DNA of 64,000 nt from Motilimonas sp. E26 (lineage in GTDB: Bacteria > Pseudomonadota > Gammaproteobacteria > Enterobacterales > CBDFNC01): assembly GCF_021278025.1 (NCBI RefSeq), contig NZ_JAIBHJ010000016.1:1-64000 (forward strand), in the 5' to 3' direction. The translations under genes and the position numbers were made by a program. This document shows positions 36,927 through 45,247 of the stretch, one piece after another. The notes under the pieces are model-generated. The model did not search any database, was not told the DNA's origin, and saw only the letters and a program-made list of their open reading frames with translations. Position 1 is the stretch's first letter, and every line of letters starts with the position of its first letter.

Positions 36927-38558
36927 CTAGCATATAACGCGCAAGCTGGCAGGCAACACTTCGATATCCAACTGTGTTGCCTGGGCTATTTCACCGTCAA
37001 TACTGTATTGAAAGCCAGCCTCACTAAACAACTGAACCTTCTTCGCTTGGCAATGAGCAACACGATAGTTAGGAGACGCTTCACCATTTAACGCATTGTT
37101 TAAAGAGTTATTAATTAGCTCTACCAAGCTTAAAACTCGGTGCGTGACACTTGGATCATGCTCAATTTGTGTAATATCCAACAAACCATCTTGCCAATCA
37201 GGCTCACCACCACCCTGCGCTAACACTGTGGTACTCGGGGCAGCATTAGCAATCGCTAAACTACAACAAGAAAAATCTTGCTGCTCACCCTCATCTATTC
37301 GCACCTTTAAGTCTTGCGCTTTATTATCTATGACCGCGTTGATAAAGCCTTGTATATAAGCAAGCTGGCCAAACTGATTTTTTTGCGTACGATCGGCCTG
37401 ATCGATCATTTGCTCTGCAAAACCAACGGCGATCACTAACAGTACAATTTTCTGGTTACAAAGCATGGTATCCATTTGCTTTTCTTCATTTTTAAACAAT
37501 GCTTGGCAGGCTTGAGTAATGGGATCAATTTTAGTGCCAACACCAAACAGCACGTGAGCCAACGCATTCGCCGTGCCAAAAGGTAAAATAGCTAAACGAT
37601 GTGGGCTATTTTTCACTGCGGTTGCCACTTCAGCCACCGTACCGTCGCCACCACAGGCAACAAAAGTCATGGCTTGATCTTGTTGCAGCATGGATTTCAC
37701 CGCATCAGTAACATTGACGTCAGGCTCAGTAAAATAAAAATTCAGTTCATATTGCTGCGTTAACTGGCCCACAATTTGATTCGCATACTGTTGCCACTTA
37801 CCTGAACCTGAAACGGGGTTAACAATCAAATGAAGCTGGGGATTTATTCGCTCTGCCATGTCTTTACTTAGGGTTAGCAATGACTTCATTTGTTTCGCAT
37901 TCAATCTAGCCGTGGTTCTAACTGCTTGGATTTTTTCAATGGCTTCTCTGACCGTTAAATCTGGCTCAGACATCAACAAATACGCACAGGTCATATAAAA
38001 CGAACGGCCCCTACCTAAGGCGCAATGCACAACCACCTTTTGCTTTAACTTATGTTGTGCACCAATCCAGCGGATAGCGTGTTGCAGCTGTGCCTCAGTT
38101 GGTGAAAAGTGATCCAAAATAGGAATATTCAAATAATAAAGCCCTTCTTGCTCTGCCGACCAATTAAAGCCATCAAACTCAGAGGTGACATCTAGAATGG
38201 CGGTAACACCTTCAGCTTTAAGTGTTTCAATATCGCTGGGGAAAAGCCGAGCAGCCAAATATAAGTTTGGTGTAATTTGTTGTATGGCGGGCACTGAGTC
38301 GTACAAGCGCATAAAAGAGTTATACAACTGAGCGCCAACCAAGTAAGGCAGTAAAATTAGCTTAACCCACCAAGGAATTTGACCTGTCACCGACTTCCGA
38401 AATAAAGCCGGATAATTCATAGTGTAAGCAAAGGTCACACTCGCAAGAGCAGTAAAAAGCCACAAGCTGGGTATCAATAGATACCAATGACCAAAACTAA
38501 ACCAAACAAAGCAAGCTGCTATTAATAGTAGTAGCACGTAGTACTTGGTCATTTTCAT
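36927..38558 (-). CDS. Dual-specificity phosphatase / diacylglycerol-kinase-family fusion
   Basis: 543 residues: two or three N-terminal membrane segments (about 5-45, 60-80), a dual-specificity protein-phosphatase-like domain (about 95-235) with the C-x5-R loop VHCALGRGRS, and a lipid-kinase domain of the YegS/DAGK type (about 240-540) with VACGGDGTVAEV and LPFGTANALAH. Both active sites look intact. The pair suggests a lipid phosphorylating/dephosphorylating protein at the inner membrane, but the substrate is unknown. Such fusions are known in several marine gammaproteobacteria. Monocistronic, with a 24-bp palindrome upstream. Confidence 0.9.
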   Translation of the reverse strand: MKMTKYYVLLLLIAACFVWFSFGHWYLLIPSLWLFTALASVTFAYTMNYPALFRKSVTGQIPWWVKLILLPYLVGAQLYNSFMRLYDSVPAIQQITPNLYLAARLFPSDIETLKAEGVTAILDVTSEFDGFNWSAEQEGLYYLNIPILDHFSPTEAQLQHAIRWIGAQHKLKQKVVVHCALGRGRSFYMTCAYLLMSEPDLTVREAIEKIQAVRTTARLNAKQMKSLLTLSKDMAERINPQLHLIVNPVSGSGKWQQYANQIVGQLTQQYELNFYFTEPDVNVTDAVKSMLQQDQAMTFVACGGDGTVAEVATAVKNSPHRLAILPFGTANALAHVLFGVGTKIDPITQACQALFKNEEKQMDTMLCNQKIVLLVIAVGFAEQMIDQADRTQKNQFGQLAYIQGFINAVIDNKAQDLKVRIDEGEQQDFSCCSLAIANAAPSTTVLAQGGGEPDWQDGLLDITQIEHDPSVTHRVLSLVELINNSLNNALNGEASPNYRVAHCQAKKVQLFSEAGFQYSIDGEIAQATQLDIEVLPASLRVIC

Positions 38559-38646
38559 TGCAGTGACTCTCCTGATAGTTAGCGATACGCGGTTACCTGT
38601 ATGGTCTTCAAGTTTTATGCCTAAACATAAAAAACTATAACAATAT

Positions 38647-38670
38647 GAATGTTAAAGATATTTAACATTC
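38647..38670. promoter_or_regulatory. 24-bp palindrome upstream of the lipid-kinase fusion
   Basis: GAATGTTAAA-GATA-TTTAACATTC is a perfect 10-bp inverted repeat, 89 bp upstream of the start of the fusion gene. Its symmetry and position suggest an operator; no known regulator is recognised. Confidence 0.4.
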
Positions 38671-38811
38671 TCAGCCGGTATCAAAATACTACTCGATAGG
38701 TACATATTACAAAATAAAAGTGAACTAGGTAAAAGTTACACACTTCTTCCAAGACCTCGCTCTTTGTAAAATTAGTCTTAGTGAACACTCATCGGTTAAC
38801 ATTGTCCATGA

Positions 38812-38986
38812 TATACCCAAGATACCTCAAGATGCAGGATTCAGAGCCGCTCCCAAAGGGCGAGTTTTGTAGGCTGTTATGCTTTGTTGCTGATTTTCAA
38901 CGTAGAATAACTATGTCTCAAATCAGCGTCGCGCCTAACAGCCTACAAATTCTCGCTAAACAAGCATCTTGAGGTAACTTGGGTAT
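38812..38986. repeat. 175-bp palindromic MITE-like element
   Basis: Terminal inverted repeats of about 24 bp (TATACCCAAGATACCTCAAG... and its near-perfect complement ending CTTGGGTATA) enclose an inner inverted repeat (GTAGGCTGTTA / TAACAGCCTAC), so the whole element can fold into one long hairpin. Elements with these ends are, from memory, common in Shewanella, Vibrio and relatives. It ends 28 bp before the LysR gene start and may affect its transcription. Confidence 0.8.
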
Positions 38987-39014
38987 AAAGATTGCACTAA
39001 CGAGAAGGCATTTA

Positions 39015-39899
39015 ATGAATATCACGCTGAAGCAATTGCGCATCTTCACCACCTTGGCAAAAAGCGCCAATATCGGCCAGGCTGCACTGGCCCTCTCACT
39101 GACTAAGCCAGCCGTGAGCATGGCCATCAAAGAGCTAGAGCATCAGCTTAATCAAAGCCTATTTGAGCGTTTGCCTAACCGTCTCAAACTCAACAGCCAA
39201 GGAGAGCTATTACTGCCTTTAGCCCATGAGTTACTATCGCGCAGTGACGAAATTAGCAGCTTGTTTGATGGCAACCAGCTCAGTGGTGAGTTGCACATAG
39301 GTTGCAGTAAAACCATTGGTAATCAACTGATGCCGGCGTTGTTAGCACAATTTCGTCAACTGACTGGCCATCAAAGACAAAGCCTGCAAATTATGAACAG
39401 CCGTGATGTGTGCCAGTTAGTGGCCCGCTACGAGCTCGATTTAGGCTTAATTGAAGCTAATGTCTGTTTACCCGGCCAAGTGTTGATCCCTTGGCATCAA
39501 GACAGCATGTGTATTATTGCGCCTCCCAACCACCCTTTAGCACAACAGAAACAACTGCCACTGCACGCGTTCGATCAGCAAAATTGGGTATTAAGAGAAG
39601 ATGGCTCAGGCAGTCGCGCCCTATTTAATCGTGAAGTTGCCCCACATTTAAACCAGTGGCACCTCGCCCTTGAGCTTAATGAAGCCATGGGCATTATTAA
39701 CTGCGTGTCGAGTAATTTAGGGCTGTCTTGTATCTCCGAATTAACCGCCACCGATGCCCTGCAAAGCGGCAAGGTAGTGGCACTCGATTTAGCCAAGCCG
39801 TTATACCGACCACTGTATTTAGTATTCCAAGAGAACAAGAGACAAAGCGTACTATTTCAACGCTTTGTCGAGCATTTAAAGCAGAGTGTTAATGGCTAA
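39015..39899 (+). CDS. LysR-family transcriptional regulator
   Basis: 294 residues: N-terminal winged helix-turn-helix (ITLKQLRIFTTLAKSANIGQ, ALSLTKPAVSMAIKELE) and a periplasmic-binding-protein-like effector domain (about 88-290). GAGAAGG lies 8 bases before the ATG at 39015; an upstream in-frame start would fall next to the hairpin element. It is convergent with the TehA-like transporter gene, which could be a target. The effector is unknown. Confidence 0.93.
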   Translation: MNITLKQLRIFTTLAKSANIGQAALALSLTKPAVSMAIKELEHQLNQSLFERLPNRLKLNSQGELLLPLAHELLSRSDEISSLFDGNQLSGELHIGCSKTIGNQLMPALLAQFRQLTGHQRQSLQIMNSRDVCQLVARYELDLGLIEANVCLPGQVLIPWHQDSMCIIAPPNHPLAQQKQLPLHAFDQQNWVLREDGSGSRALFNREVAPHLNQWHLALELNEAMGIINCVSSNLGLSCISELTATDALQSGKVVALDLAKPLYRPLYLVFQENKRQSVLFQRFVEHLKQSVNG

Positions 39900-39901
39900 T
39901 T

Positions 39902-40117
39902 AACCTCAGTTTTGTTTAAGCTTATGACCAGCGGATAAAGTATATATTTGCAGCAACATTTCGTTTAAGGGATGAAAACGCAAAGCATATAGGGATATAT
40001 ACCCAAACAAGCTTAAGAACTTCTGGTTGATAATTATTTACAGGGTCTTGTTTGGGTCTATTCACCGCGTCTTTGCAGGAAAAACAGACTGTGTTGCTTA
40101 TCCATAACTCGGGCTAA
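39902..40117. repeat. AACCTCAGTTTTG-type repeat with nested insertion (copy 1)
   Basis: Closely matches 60942-61100 (shared blocks: taacctcagttttg, gatgaaaacgcaaagc, ttgcagg, ttgcttatcca, aactcggg). Compared with that copy it contains a 61-bp insertion at 40000-40060 bounded by CCCAAACAAG / CTTGTTTGGG inverted ends. It fills the space between the convergent LysR and transporter genes. Confidence 0.75.
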
Positions 40118-41083
40118 TTAACATTTCACCTGAAAACCGCGTTGGCTTTGCACTTGGTCAACCAGATAATGCAATGCGACATAACTGACCACCACAGTGG
40201 CAACCACCAGCTCTAATTTAGCCAAGTGCTGTAACACCTCAACCCATGCAGGATTATGGCCCTGCTGTTCGATGTAGCCTGCTAATTTAAACAACGCAGT
40301 GGCACCGATTACCGTAGGGAAGGTAAAAGCAGCGTAACCGGGGCTGAAAGGTAGTTGCAGTAAACGAAAGAAGGCTAAGTACAAAAAGCCGGTCATCAAT
40401 ATTGCCAACACCAAAAGCACGGCTAACAAATGATAATCGGGTTGAGTCACTAAGTTTAAGTACCCAGCTAAACCTAAACTGGCGGGCGCCGCTAAAATAG
40501 CTAATGTTGGTTTAGCAGCAACAGGTAATGAACCACAGCAACACAAACGAAACAGCATTAAGGGCAATAATACGCCATAGCAAGTTAAGCCAAAGTAGAG
40601 TAGCACAGTTGCTAAGCCATTAAATTGCACCGCAGGACAAGTCAGTGCCGCCACAATAATCCCGACTGGTGGCACAAACCAGCTTGGCACCATATCTGTT
40701 AACTTAAACTGACGCGCACGGTGGTAAGTAAACATCAGTAAAAAAGTAATGTGCAAGGCAATCGCTGCTAACCAGACCAACTTAGCGCCCAATACATGAT
40801 GACTAGCAAACGTGCTCGCCACCACCATGCTCGCCATGGCGAAAGTAGGCACTACGCTGCCCACCACAGGATGGGCAAGATCAGCCCGTAGGCTATTGGG
40901 ATGTAATACAAATTTAACCAGCAACAGTAACAGCAGTAATGCAGCAACTTGCGCACTTAACAACTGAAAGTGCCCCGCACCATTGGACACCTGATCCCAA
41001 CCCCAACCTAAACTCGCAATGGCTAGCGCAAGACCGGCCATTGGCGTATGGATCATAGTGGTTCGTTGTCTGATACTTCTCAT
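40118..41083 (-). CDS. TehA/SLAC1-family (TDT) transporter
   Basis: About 321 residues with ten hydrophobic segments, the layout of the tellurite-resistance/dicarboxylate (TDT) family. FVLHPNSLRADLAHPVVGSV and MVPSWFVPPVGIIVAA are typical conserved blocks. Members are anion channels or exporters (TehA, Mae1, SLAC1); the substrate cannot be told. The ATG at 41083 is preceded by GAGG; another start 16 codons upstream adds a non-membrane stretch. It lies 110 bp downstream of radD; an AT-rich palindrome (ATATTTAA-N7-TTAAATAT, 41149-41171) lies between them. Confidence 0.88.
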   Translation of the reverse strand: MRSIRQRTTMIHTPMAGLALAIASLGWGWDQVSNGAGHFQLLSAQVAALLLLLLLVKFVLHPNSLRADLAHPVVGSVVPTFAMASMVVASTFASHHVLGAKLVWLAAIALHITFLLMFTYHRARQFKLTDMVPSWFVPPVGIIVAALTCPAVQFNGLATVLLYFGLTCYGVLLPLMLFRLCCCGSLPVAAKPTLAILAAPASLGLAGYLNLVTQPDYHLLAVLLVLAILMTGFLYLAFFRLLQLPFSPGYAAFTFPTVIGATALFKLAGYIEQQGHNPAWVEVLQHLAKLELVVATVVVSYVALHYLVDQVQSQRGFQVKC

Positions 41084-41193
41084 GGTGTGTGCCTCATTAA
41101 CTACATACACTGAGTGTAAGCTAATCAACAAGGTAAGAATATTTTAATATATTTAATGCAGTGTTAAATATTAATTAACGAATGAAATAAAAC

Positions 41194-42942
41194 CTACAGC
41201 TGGTTCGCTTTACGATACGCCCCTTCATAATCAAATATTTTATCGCTAATCTGCCAAAAGTTCTTTTGCTTACGCGCAATCACAAAATCAGGTGCAATTA
41301 AGTGCTCGGCCTCATCGAGTACTTGTTGCAGCTGAGTAAACACCTTAGGCGCACTGCCTTGATCAACACGCCGACCAAATTGTTGATTAAAAATAAACGC
41401 CTGGCCTTTGTTCGCAAGGTTAAAGTATTCCTGCAGCTCTAAGCCCTCTTCATCAAAATAAGTGATTTTCAATTTGCCCTTATGCTCACTGCACACCATA
41501 CCCGAGCATCGGATCACTAAGGCATCTTTTAACTTTAATGCTGCCTTTAACTTATCGTCTGGGTCCACCAAGGGCTGCTGACATTCGTGACACACCCGCG
41601 CGGCAATGTCATTTTCAGCATTACAATTAGGACAATTTTTAAAGCGAAAGCGAAAATCACAGGCTTCAATCGTGCCATCATCTTCTTCGAAAAAGCCCTG
41701 ACAGCGCCGACCGAAATGTTCAGTCACCTTACCTGCGCCATCAGTACGGCCCCAAAACACATTAGCAAAGCCACATGCCGGACATAATACTTGCACTGGT
41801 TCCGTATCACTCGCAGGCTTTTTCTCACCCACTTCTGGCGCATATAAGTCATATTGATTACCCGCGTAATCAATCACTAAACAGTCTTCTTTACCCGGCG
41901 CTAAACGCAAACCCCGACCAACGATTTGCTGATACAGACTGACCGACTCGGTCGGGCGTAAAATAGCAATAAAATCAACGTGAGGGGCGTCAAATCCCGT
42001 GGTGAGCACCGACACATTAACCAAGTATTGAATTTGTTTCGCTTTGTAAGCTTGGATCAAGGCATCGCGCTCAGGGGTTGGCGTATCACCAGTGATCAAG
42101 GCGCAAGAATAGCCAGCCAGATAACCCGCAATTTCCTTGGCATGCATCACGGTGGCGGCAAAAATCATAATGCCTTGGCGCTGCTGCTGTTGGGCAAGCT
42201 GGGTAATGTGCTGCACAATGCTCAAGGTGGCGCGCTGCTGTTGTTTGAGCAGCAAGTTAACATCATCCGCCTTATATTCCCCATTGGCCGTGGCCGACAA
42301 ACTAGAAAAGTCATACATGGCAACAGTTGCGTCAATTTGCTTGGGTGGAGTCAGGAACTTATTTTTGATCATATAACGCAATGGCAATTCATAAATGCAG
42401 CGCTCAAATACTCGCGGTTGATGGGAGCGTACAATGCCGTGATAGTGGTATTGATAAATCCAGCCTGTGCCCATGCGATAAGGCGTAGCGGTTAAGCCTA
42501 GCACTTTAAGTTTGGGGTTAAACTCACGCAACTTTTGGATCACTTGCTGATATTGACTGGTGTCTTGATCCGAAACGCGATGGCATTCATCAATGATCAA
42601 CAACGAAAACTCACTGGCGAATGCCTCAAGGTTGCGCGATACCGATTGCACACTGGCAAAAGTAACTTGGTGTTGGGTGTTTTTTTGTTTTAAACCAGCG
42701 GAAAATATCCCCGCCGTTAAGCCATAGCTTTGATATTTCGCGTGGTTTTGCTCAACCAACTCTTTCACATGTGCCAGTACCAGCACCCGACGCCGCGCCA
42801 ATTTTGCCAGCTCAGCAATCACTAAACTTTTCCCCGCCCCCGTTGGCAACACAATCACCGCAGGCGCATCACTGCGTCGAAAGTGATTCAGCGTAGCATC
42901 TACCGATTCTTGCTGGTAAGGGCGCAGGGTAAATTTAGGCAT
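41194..42942 (-). CDS. radD: DNA repair helicase-like protein RadD (YejH)
   Basis: 582 residues matching E. coli RadD (586) throughout: [20 protein letters not shown] at the start, Walker A PTGAGKS, DECHR box, [13 protein letters not shown] motif VI, and a C-terminal zinc-finger region with CPACGF and CPNCNAEN. RadD is an SF2 ATPase that stimulates RecA-mediated strand exchange and protects against ionising radiation. There is no visible Shine-Dalgarno: the ATG directly follows the T-run of a terminator hairpin. Confidence 0.97.
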   Translation of the reverse strand: MPKFTLRPYQQESVDATLNHFRRSDAPAVIVLPTGAGKSLVIAELAKLARRRVLVLAHVKELVEQNHAKYQSYGLTAGIFSAGLKQKNTQHQVTFASVQSVSRNLEAFASEFSLLIIDECHRVSDQDTSQYQQVIQKLREFNPKLKVLGLTATPYRMGTGWIYQYHYHGIVRSHQPRVFERCIYELPLRYMIKNKFLTPPKQIDATVAMYDFSSLSATANGEYKADDVNLLLKQQQRATLSIVQHITQLAQQQQRQGIMIFAATVMHAKEIAGYLAGYSCALITGDTPTPERDALIQAYKAKQIQYLVNVSVLTTGFDAPHVDFIAILRPTESVSLYQQIVGRGLRLAPGKEDCLVIDYAGNQYDLYAPEVGEKKPASDTEPVQVLCPACGFANVFWGRTDGAGKVTEHFGRRCQGFFEEDDGTIEACDFRFRFKNCPNCNAENDIAARVCHECQQPLVDPDDKLKAALKLKDALVIRCSGMVCSEHKGKLKITYFDEEGLELQEYFNLANKGQAFIFNQQFGRRVDQGSAPKVFTQLQQVLDEAEHLIAPDFVIARKQKNFWQISDKIFDYEGAYRKANQL

Positions 42943-42971
42943 AAAAAAGGCTCAGTAATTAACTCAGCCTT
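42943..42971 (-). terminator. Terminator hairpin abutting the radD start
   Basis: On the minus strand AAGGCT-G-AGT-TAATT-ACT-G-AGCCTT is followed by a T-run that runs straight into the radD ATG. It is probably the terminator of the upstream nlpE gene. Confidence 0.65.
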
Positions 42972-43035
42972 ATTATACCCAACTCGCGGCTTAGTGCAGA
43001 GTCGATATGACGGCTGCACGCCTTTGTTTGGCAAA

Positions 43036-43464
43036 TTACATTTCTTTAAGAATAGCGCGAGCATCATCCATCAGGCGCTCACCATTCTCATCAACTAGCC
43101 ACATTTTATTTTCGCCAATAAAAAACTGTGTACCACCTTCAATAGTGATGGTGTTACCTGCATCGTTCCAGGTAAATGGCGCAGCTTCAACAACCGCAAC
43201 GCCCATTTTGCCAAGAAACTTACGACTAAGCGCATAAGTATTATTGGGCTTGAGCTCGATAAAAATCTCAATGCCATCACAATCATCACAAGGTAAAATC
43301 CCACGATACACGCCATTCCAATCCAATGACGAACGGGCGTTGGCAGCATCCACGACTATCATGGTTTCAGGTGCTGTCGTTTTGGTCTCTTGAGCCGCTT
43401 GTTTTGACTGACAACCAACCAGAGCTAATGCTGCTAATAACGATAAAAATGGCGCTTGTTTCAT
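43036..43464 (-). CDS. NlpE-N-domain lipoprotein
   Basis: 142 residues: signal peptide with lipobox ALVGC, then an NlpE N-terminal-type beta-barrel domain with YRGILPCDDCDGIEI (CxxC pair) and a WNDAGNTITIEGG strand. In E. coli NlpE, the N-domain senses lipoprotein-trafficking faults and activates Cpx. The C-terminal NlpE domain is absent, so the name is limited to the domain. Same direction as radD and pgpB. Confidence 0.88.
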   Translation of the reverse strand: MKQAPFLSLLAALALVGCQSKQAAQETKTTAPETMIVVDAANARSSLDWNGVYRGILPCDDCDGIEIFIELKPNNTYALSRKFLGKMGVAVVEAAPFTWNDAGNTITIEGGTQFFIGENKMWLVDENGERLMDDARAILKEM

Positions 43465-43595
43465 TTACATACTCCACAATGAATAACTGCGAACTAGGGT
43501 AGCATCTAAAGAACAAAATGCATTGGTCTGATCGCGCCAACATCATTGCCCCAAGCTCAGCCCTGCAATAAACCATGGCAGCGCTGTAGCGGTGA

Positions 43596-44351
43596 TTATT
43601 TTGGCCGTTGGACTTTCTCAATAACGCTGATACAGACAACACTGATCACCGCCGCTAAGCAGGTAGAGACTAAAACATCTTGCGACCAATGCATACCCAG
43701 TAACATTCGGCTCAGTCCCATTGCCGCGCCCCAGCACAGCAAAATAATATTCAAACCAAGCGCACCGGATAATAATAAATAATAGCTCGCGGTGAGTACT
43801 AATGTGGTGGCAAAAATAGTGTGGCCAGAGGGAAATGCATACCCCACTTCATTGATCCAATGTTGTTGGATCGTCGGCGATATTTGGAGCGGCGGTTGGG
43901 TGGTTAATTGGGCGCGATTATCAGGGTGCTGATACTGCTCTAAAGCCTGCGCAACTAACGCGCTTCTCTGGCTAGAATGTTGATTATAAAACGAATAAAG
44001 ATCAACAGGAGAGCCCATTTGGCTAGCAAGAAACGTAATGTTAGGCCGCGCTTCCGCAAAATACGATTTCAACTGATGATTTAATCCAAGGCTACTGAGC
44101 AAGCTAAGGGCCATGGCCGCTGTCATTCTTAGCCAGTTAGGTTTAGGAATGCAAAAATAGCTCACCGCTAAAAAGATCACCACAGTCATCACCGCATAAG
44201 GCGCTGTGCCCGTTGAGGTTAACAAATAAGTTGCGGCAGCAAACCCACTGGTTAAGTCAAGCCAAGGGAATAGCGCTTGATGCTCAAGCAATAACACACT
44301 GGGCGTAGCCAATAAAATCAACCAGATAACCAGCCAAGCCACGTACTTCAT
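43596..44351 (-). CDS. pgpB: PAP2 phosphatase, PgpB type
   Basis: About 251 residues, six membrane segments. All three motifs are intact: K-x6-RP (LKSYFAEARPN), PSGHT and SR-x5-H-x3-D (SRMLLGMHWSQD), and the layout matches E. coli PgpB, including HWINEVGYAFPSGHT. It dephosphorylates phosphatidylglycerol phosphate and undecaprenyl pyrophosphate. The ATG at 44351 is preceded by GGAAC; a GTG at 44366 is also possible. Paralogue of the altered gene at 23679. Confidence 0.9.
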   Translation of the reverse strand: MKYVAWLVIWLILLATPSVLLLEHQALFPWLDLTSGFAAATYLLTSTGTAPYAVMTVVIFLAVSYFCIPKPNWLRMTAAMALSLLSSLGLNHQLKSYFAEARPNITFLASQMGSPVDLYSFYNQHSSQRSALVAQALEQYQHPDNRAQLTTQPPLQISPTIQQHWINEVGYAFPSGHTIFATTLVLTASYYLLLSGALGLNIILLCWGAAMGLSRMLLGMHWSQDVLVSTCLAAVISVVCISVIEKVQRPK

Positions 44352-44433
44352 TTTGTTCCAAACCACAGCTGCCCCTTATTATTTATCGCCTTAAGTTTGA
44401 GCTTACTAAAACAATCACTTTGGCAACAGTCGG

Positions 44434-44514
44434 TCAACTTTGCAGATCGCTCGGGCCATCCATGGTCGCTCGGAAAAAGGCATCCCTGCCTTTTAACGTC
44501 TGCTACATTGACCA
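44434..44514 (+). repeat. Inverted-repeat arm A flanking an orphan gene
   Basis: About 80 bp that matches the reverse complement of 45111-45190 along its length (shared blocks: CTTTGCAGATCG/CTCTGCAAATCG, CCATGGTCGCTC/CCTTGGTTGCTC, CATCCCTGCCTTTT/CGTCCCTGCCTTTT, GTCTGC). Confidence 0.65.
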
Positions 44515-44539
44515 CTGTTGCCTCATTTCAACTTATTGA

Positions 44540-44935
44540 TCATTCATCAAGCCTGTTCTTACATGTGACCTTCTTGAAAAGAATGTCTATTTCTTCTGCT
44601 TTGTCATTAGTCCCCATTGATCGATTTTCATCATTCTCAAACTTATGCAATTGAACCATTAGAACCATCAACTCATCATATAATTCAGTAGAAATTATAT
44701 ACTTTGAAGCGAGTATTATATTCTGAGCTTCAATATGTTCTGAAAATTTAAAAGACATCCATTCATGCTGAAACTCCTTATGTAGCCGGTGCAGAGCTAA
44801 GGCTAGCCGATTCCTATCTTTCAGAAATATATTTTTTTTGTTTTCTCGCATAGCCCTGTAAGCGTAATACGTAGCAAAGGCCGCCGCTAAAGCGGATACA
44901 ACTGAGGTAAAAGACTGCACATAATCGATAATCAT
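44540..44935 (-). CDS. Hypothetical membrane-anchored protein
   Basis: 131 residues: an N-terminal membrane segment (about 5-25, VQSFTSVVSALAAAFATYYA), then a helical cytoplasmic part rich in charged residues. No family recognised. It is AT-richer than its neighbours, has no operon partner and sits between two copies of an inverted repeat, all suggesting an acquired gene. The C-terminal end (KNRLDE) reaches into the spacer before arm A. Confidence 0.65.
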   Translation of the reverse strand: MIIDYVQSFTSVVSALAAAFATYYAYRAMRENKKNIFLKDRNRLALALHRLHKEFQHEWMSFKFSEHIEAQNIILASKYIISTELYDELMVLMVQLHKFENDENRSMGTNDKAEEIDILFKKVTCKNRLDE

Positions 44936-45247
44936 TTTTAAAGCTCTCTATTTGATAGGCCAAACGAAGTTTCTTAATTCAGAATAAAATATGGCATTCT
45001 TAAAAACAACATATCAACAGCACTATTCTTTTAATAACAAAAACTTAAAATCAATTTTGATACCTAGATGTAAAACTAATTATTTTCAGTATTTTTGATA
45101 GTTGAAGCATTATTCAATCGGCAGACATAAAAAGGCAGGGACGCTTTTTGTTGAGCAACCAAGGGTGGCTAGCGCGATTTGCAGAGTGAACCATGCTTAA
45201 TCTGGGGCTATCACCAAAACTAAACAGGGTTCAATCTAAAAGAGGAA
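44936..45247. other. Intergenic region between orphan gene and leuA
   Basis: 312 bp, very AT-rich in its first half with no ORF of note; the second half is inverted-repeat arm B (45111-45190). No clear leuA terminator is visible. Confidence 0.55.
45111..45190 (-). repeat. Inverted-repeat arm B flanking an orphan gene
   Basis: Reverse complement of arm A at 44434-44514, about 80 bp with roughly three quarters identity judged by eye. It encloses the hypothetical gene together with arm A. Confidence 0.65.

Larger units (their letters stand above)
38559..39014. other. Intergenic region with palindrome and hairpin element
   Basis: 456 bp between the divergent lipid-kinase and LysR genes. It holds a 24-bp palindrome (38647-38670) and the 175-bp element at 38812-38986. 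A 63-codon frame that runs through the element is not called as a gene. Confidence 0.6.

Noticed and set aside
38781-38972. 63-codon frame on the plus strand
   Set aside because: It runs through the 175-bp hairpin element; its sequence is explained by the repeat and not by coding.
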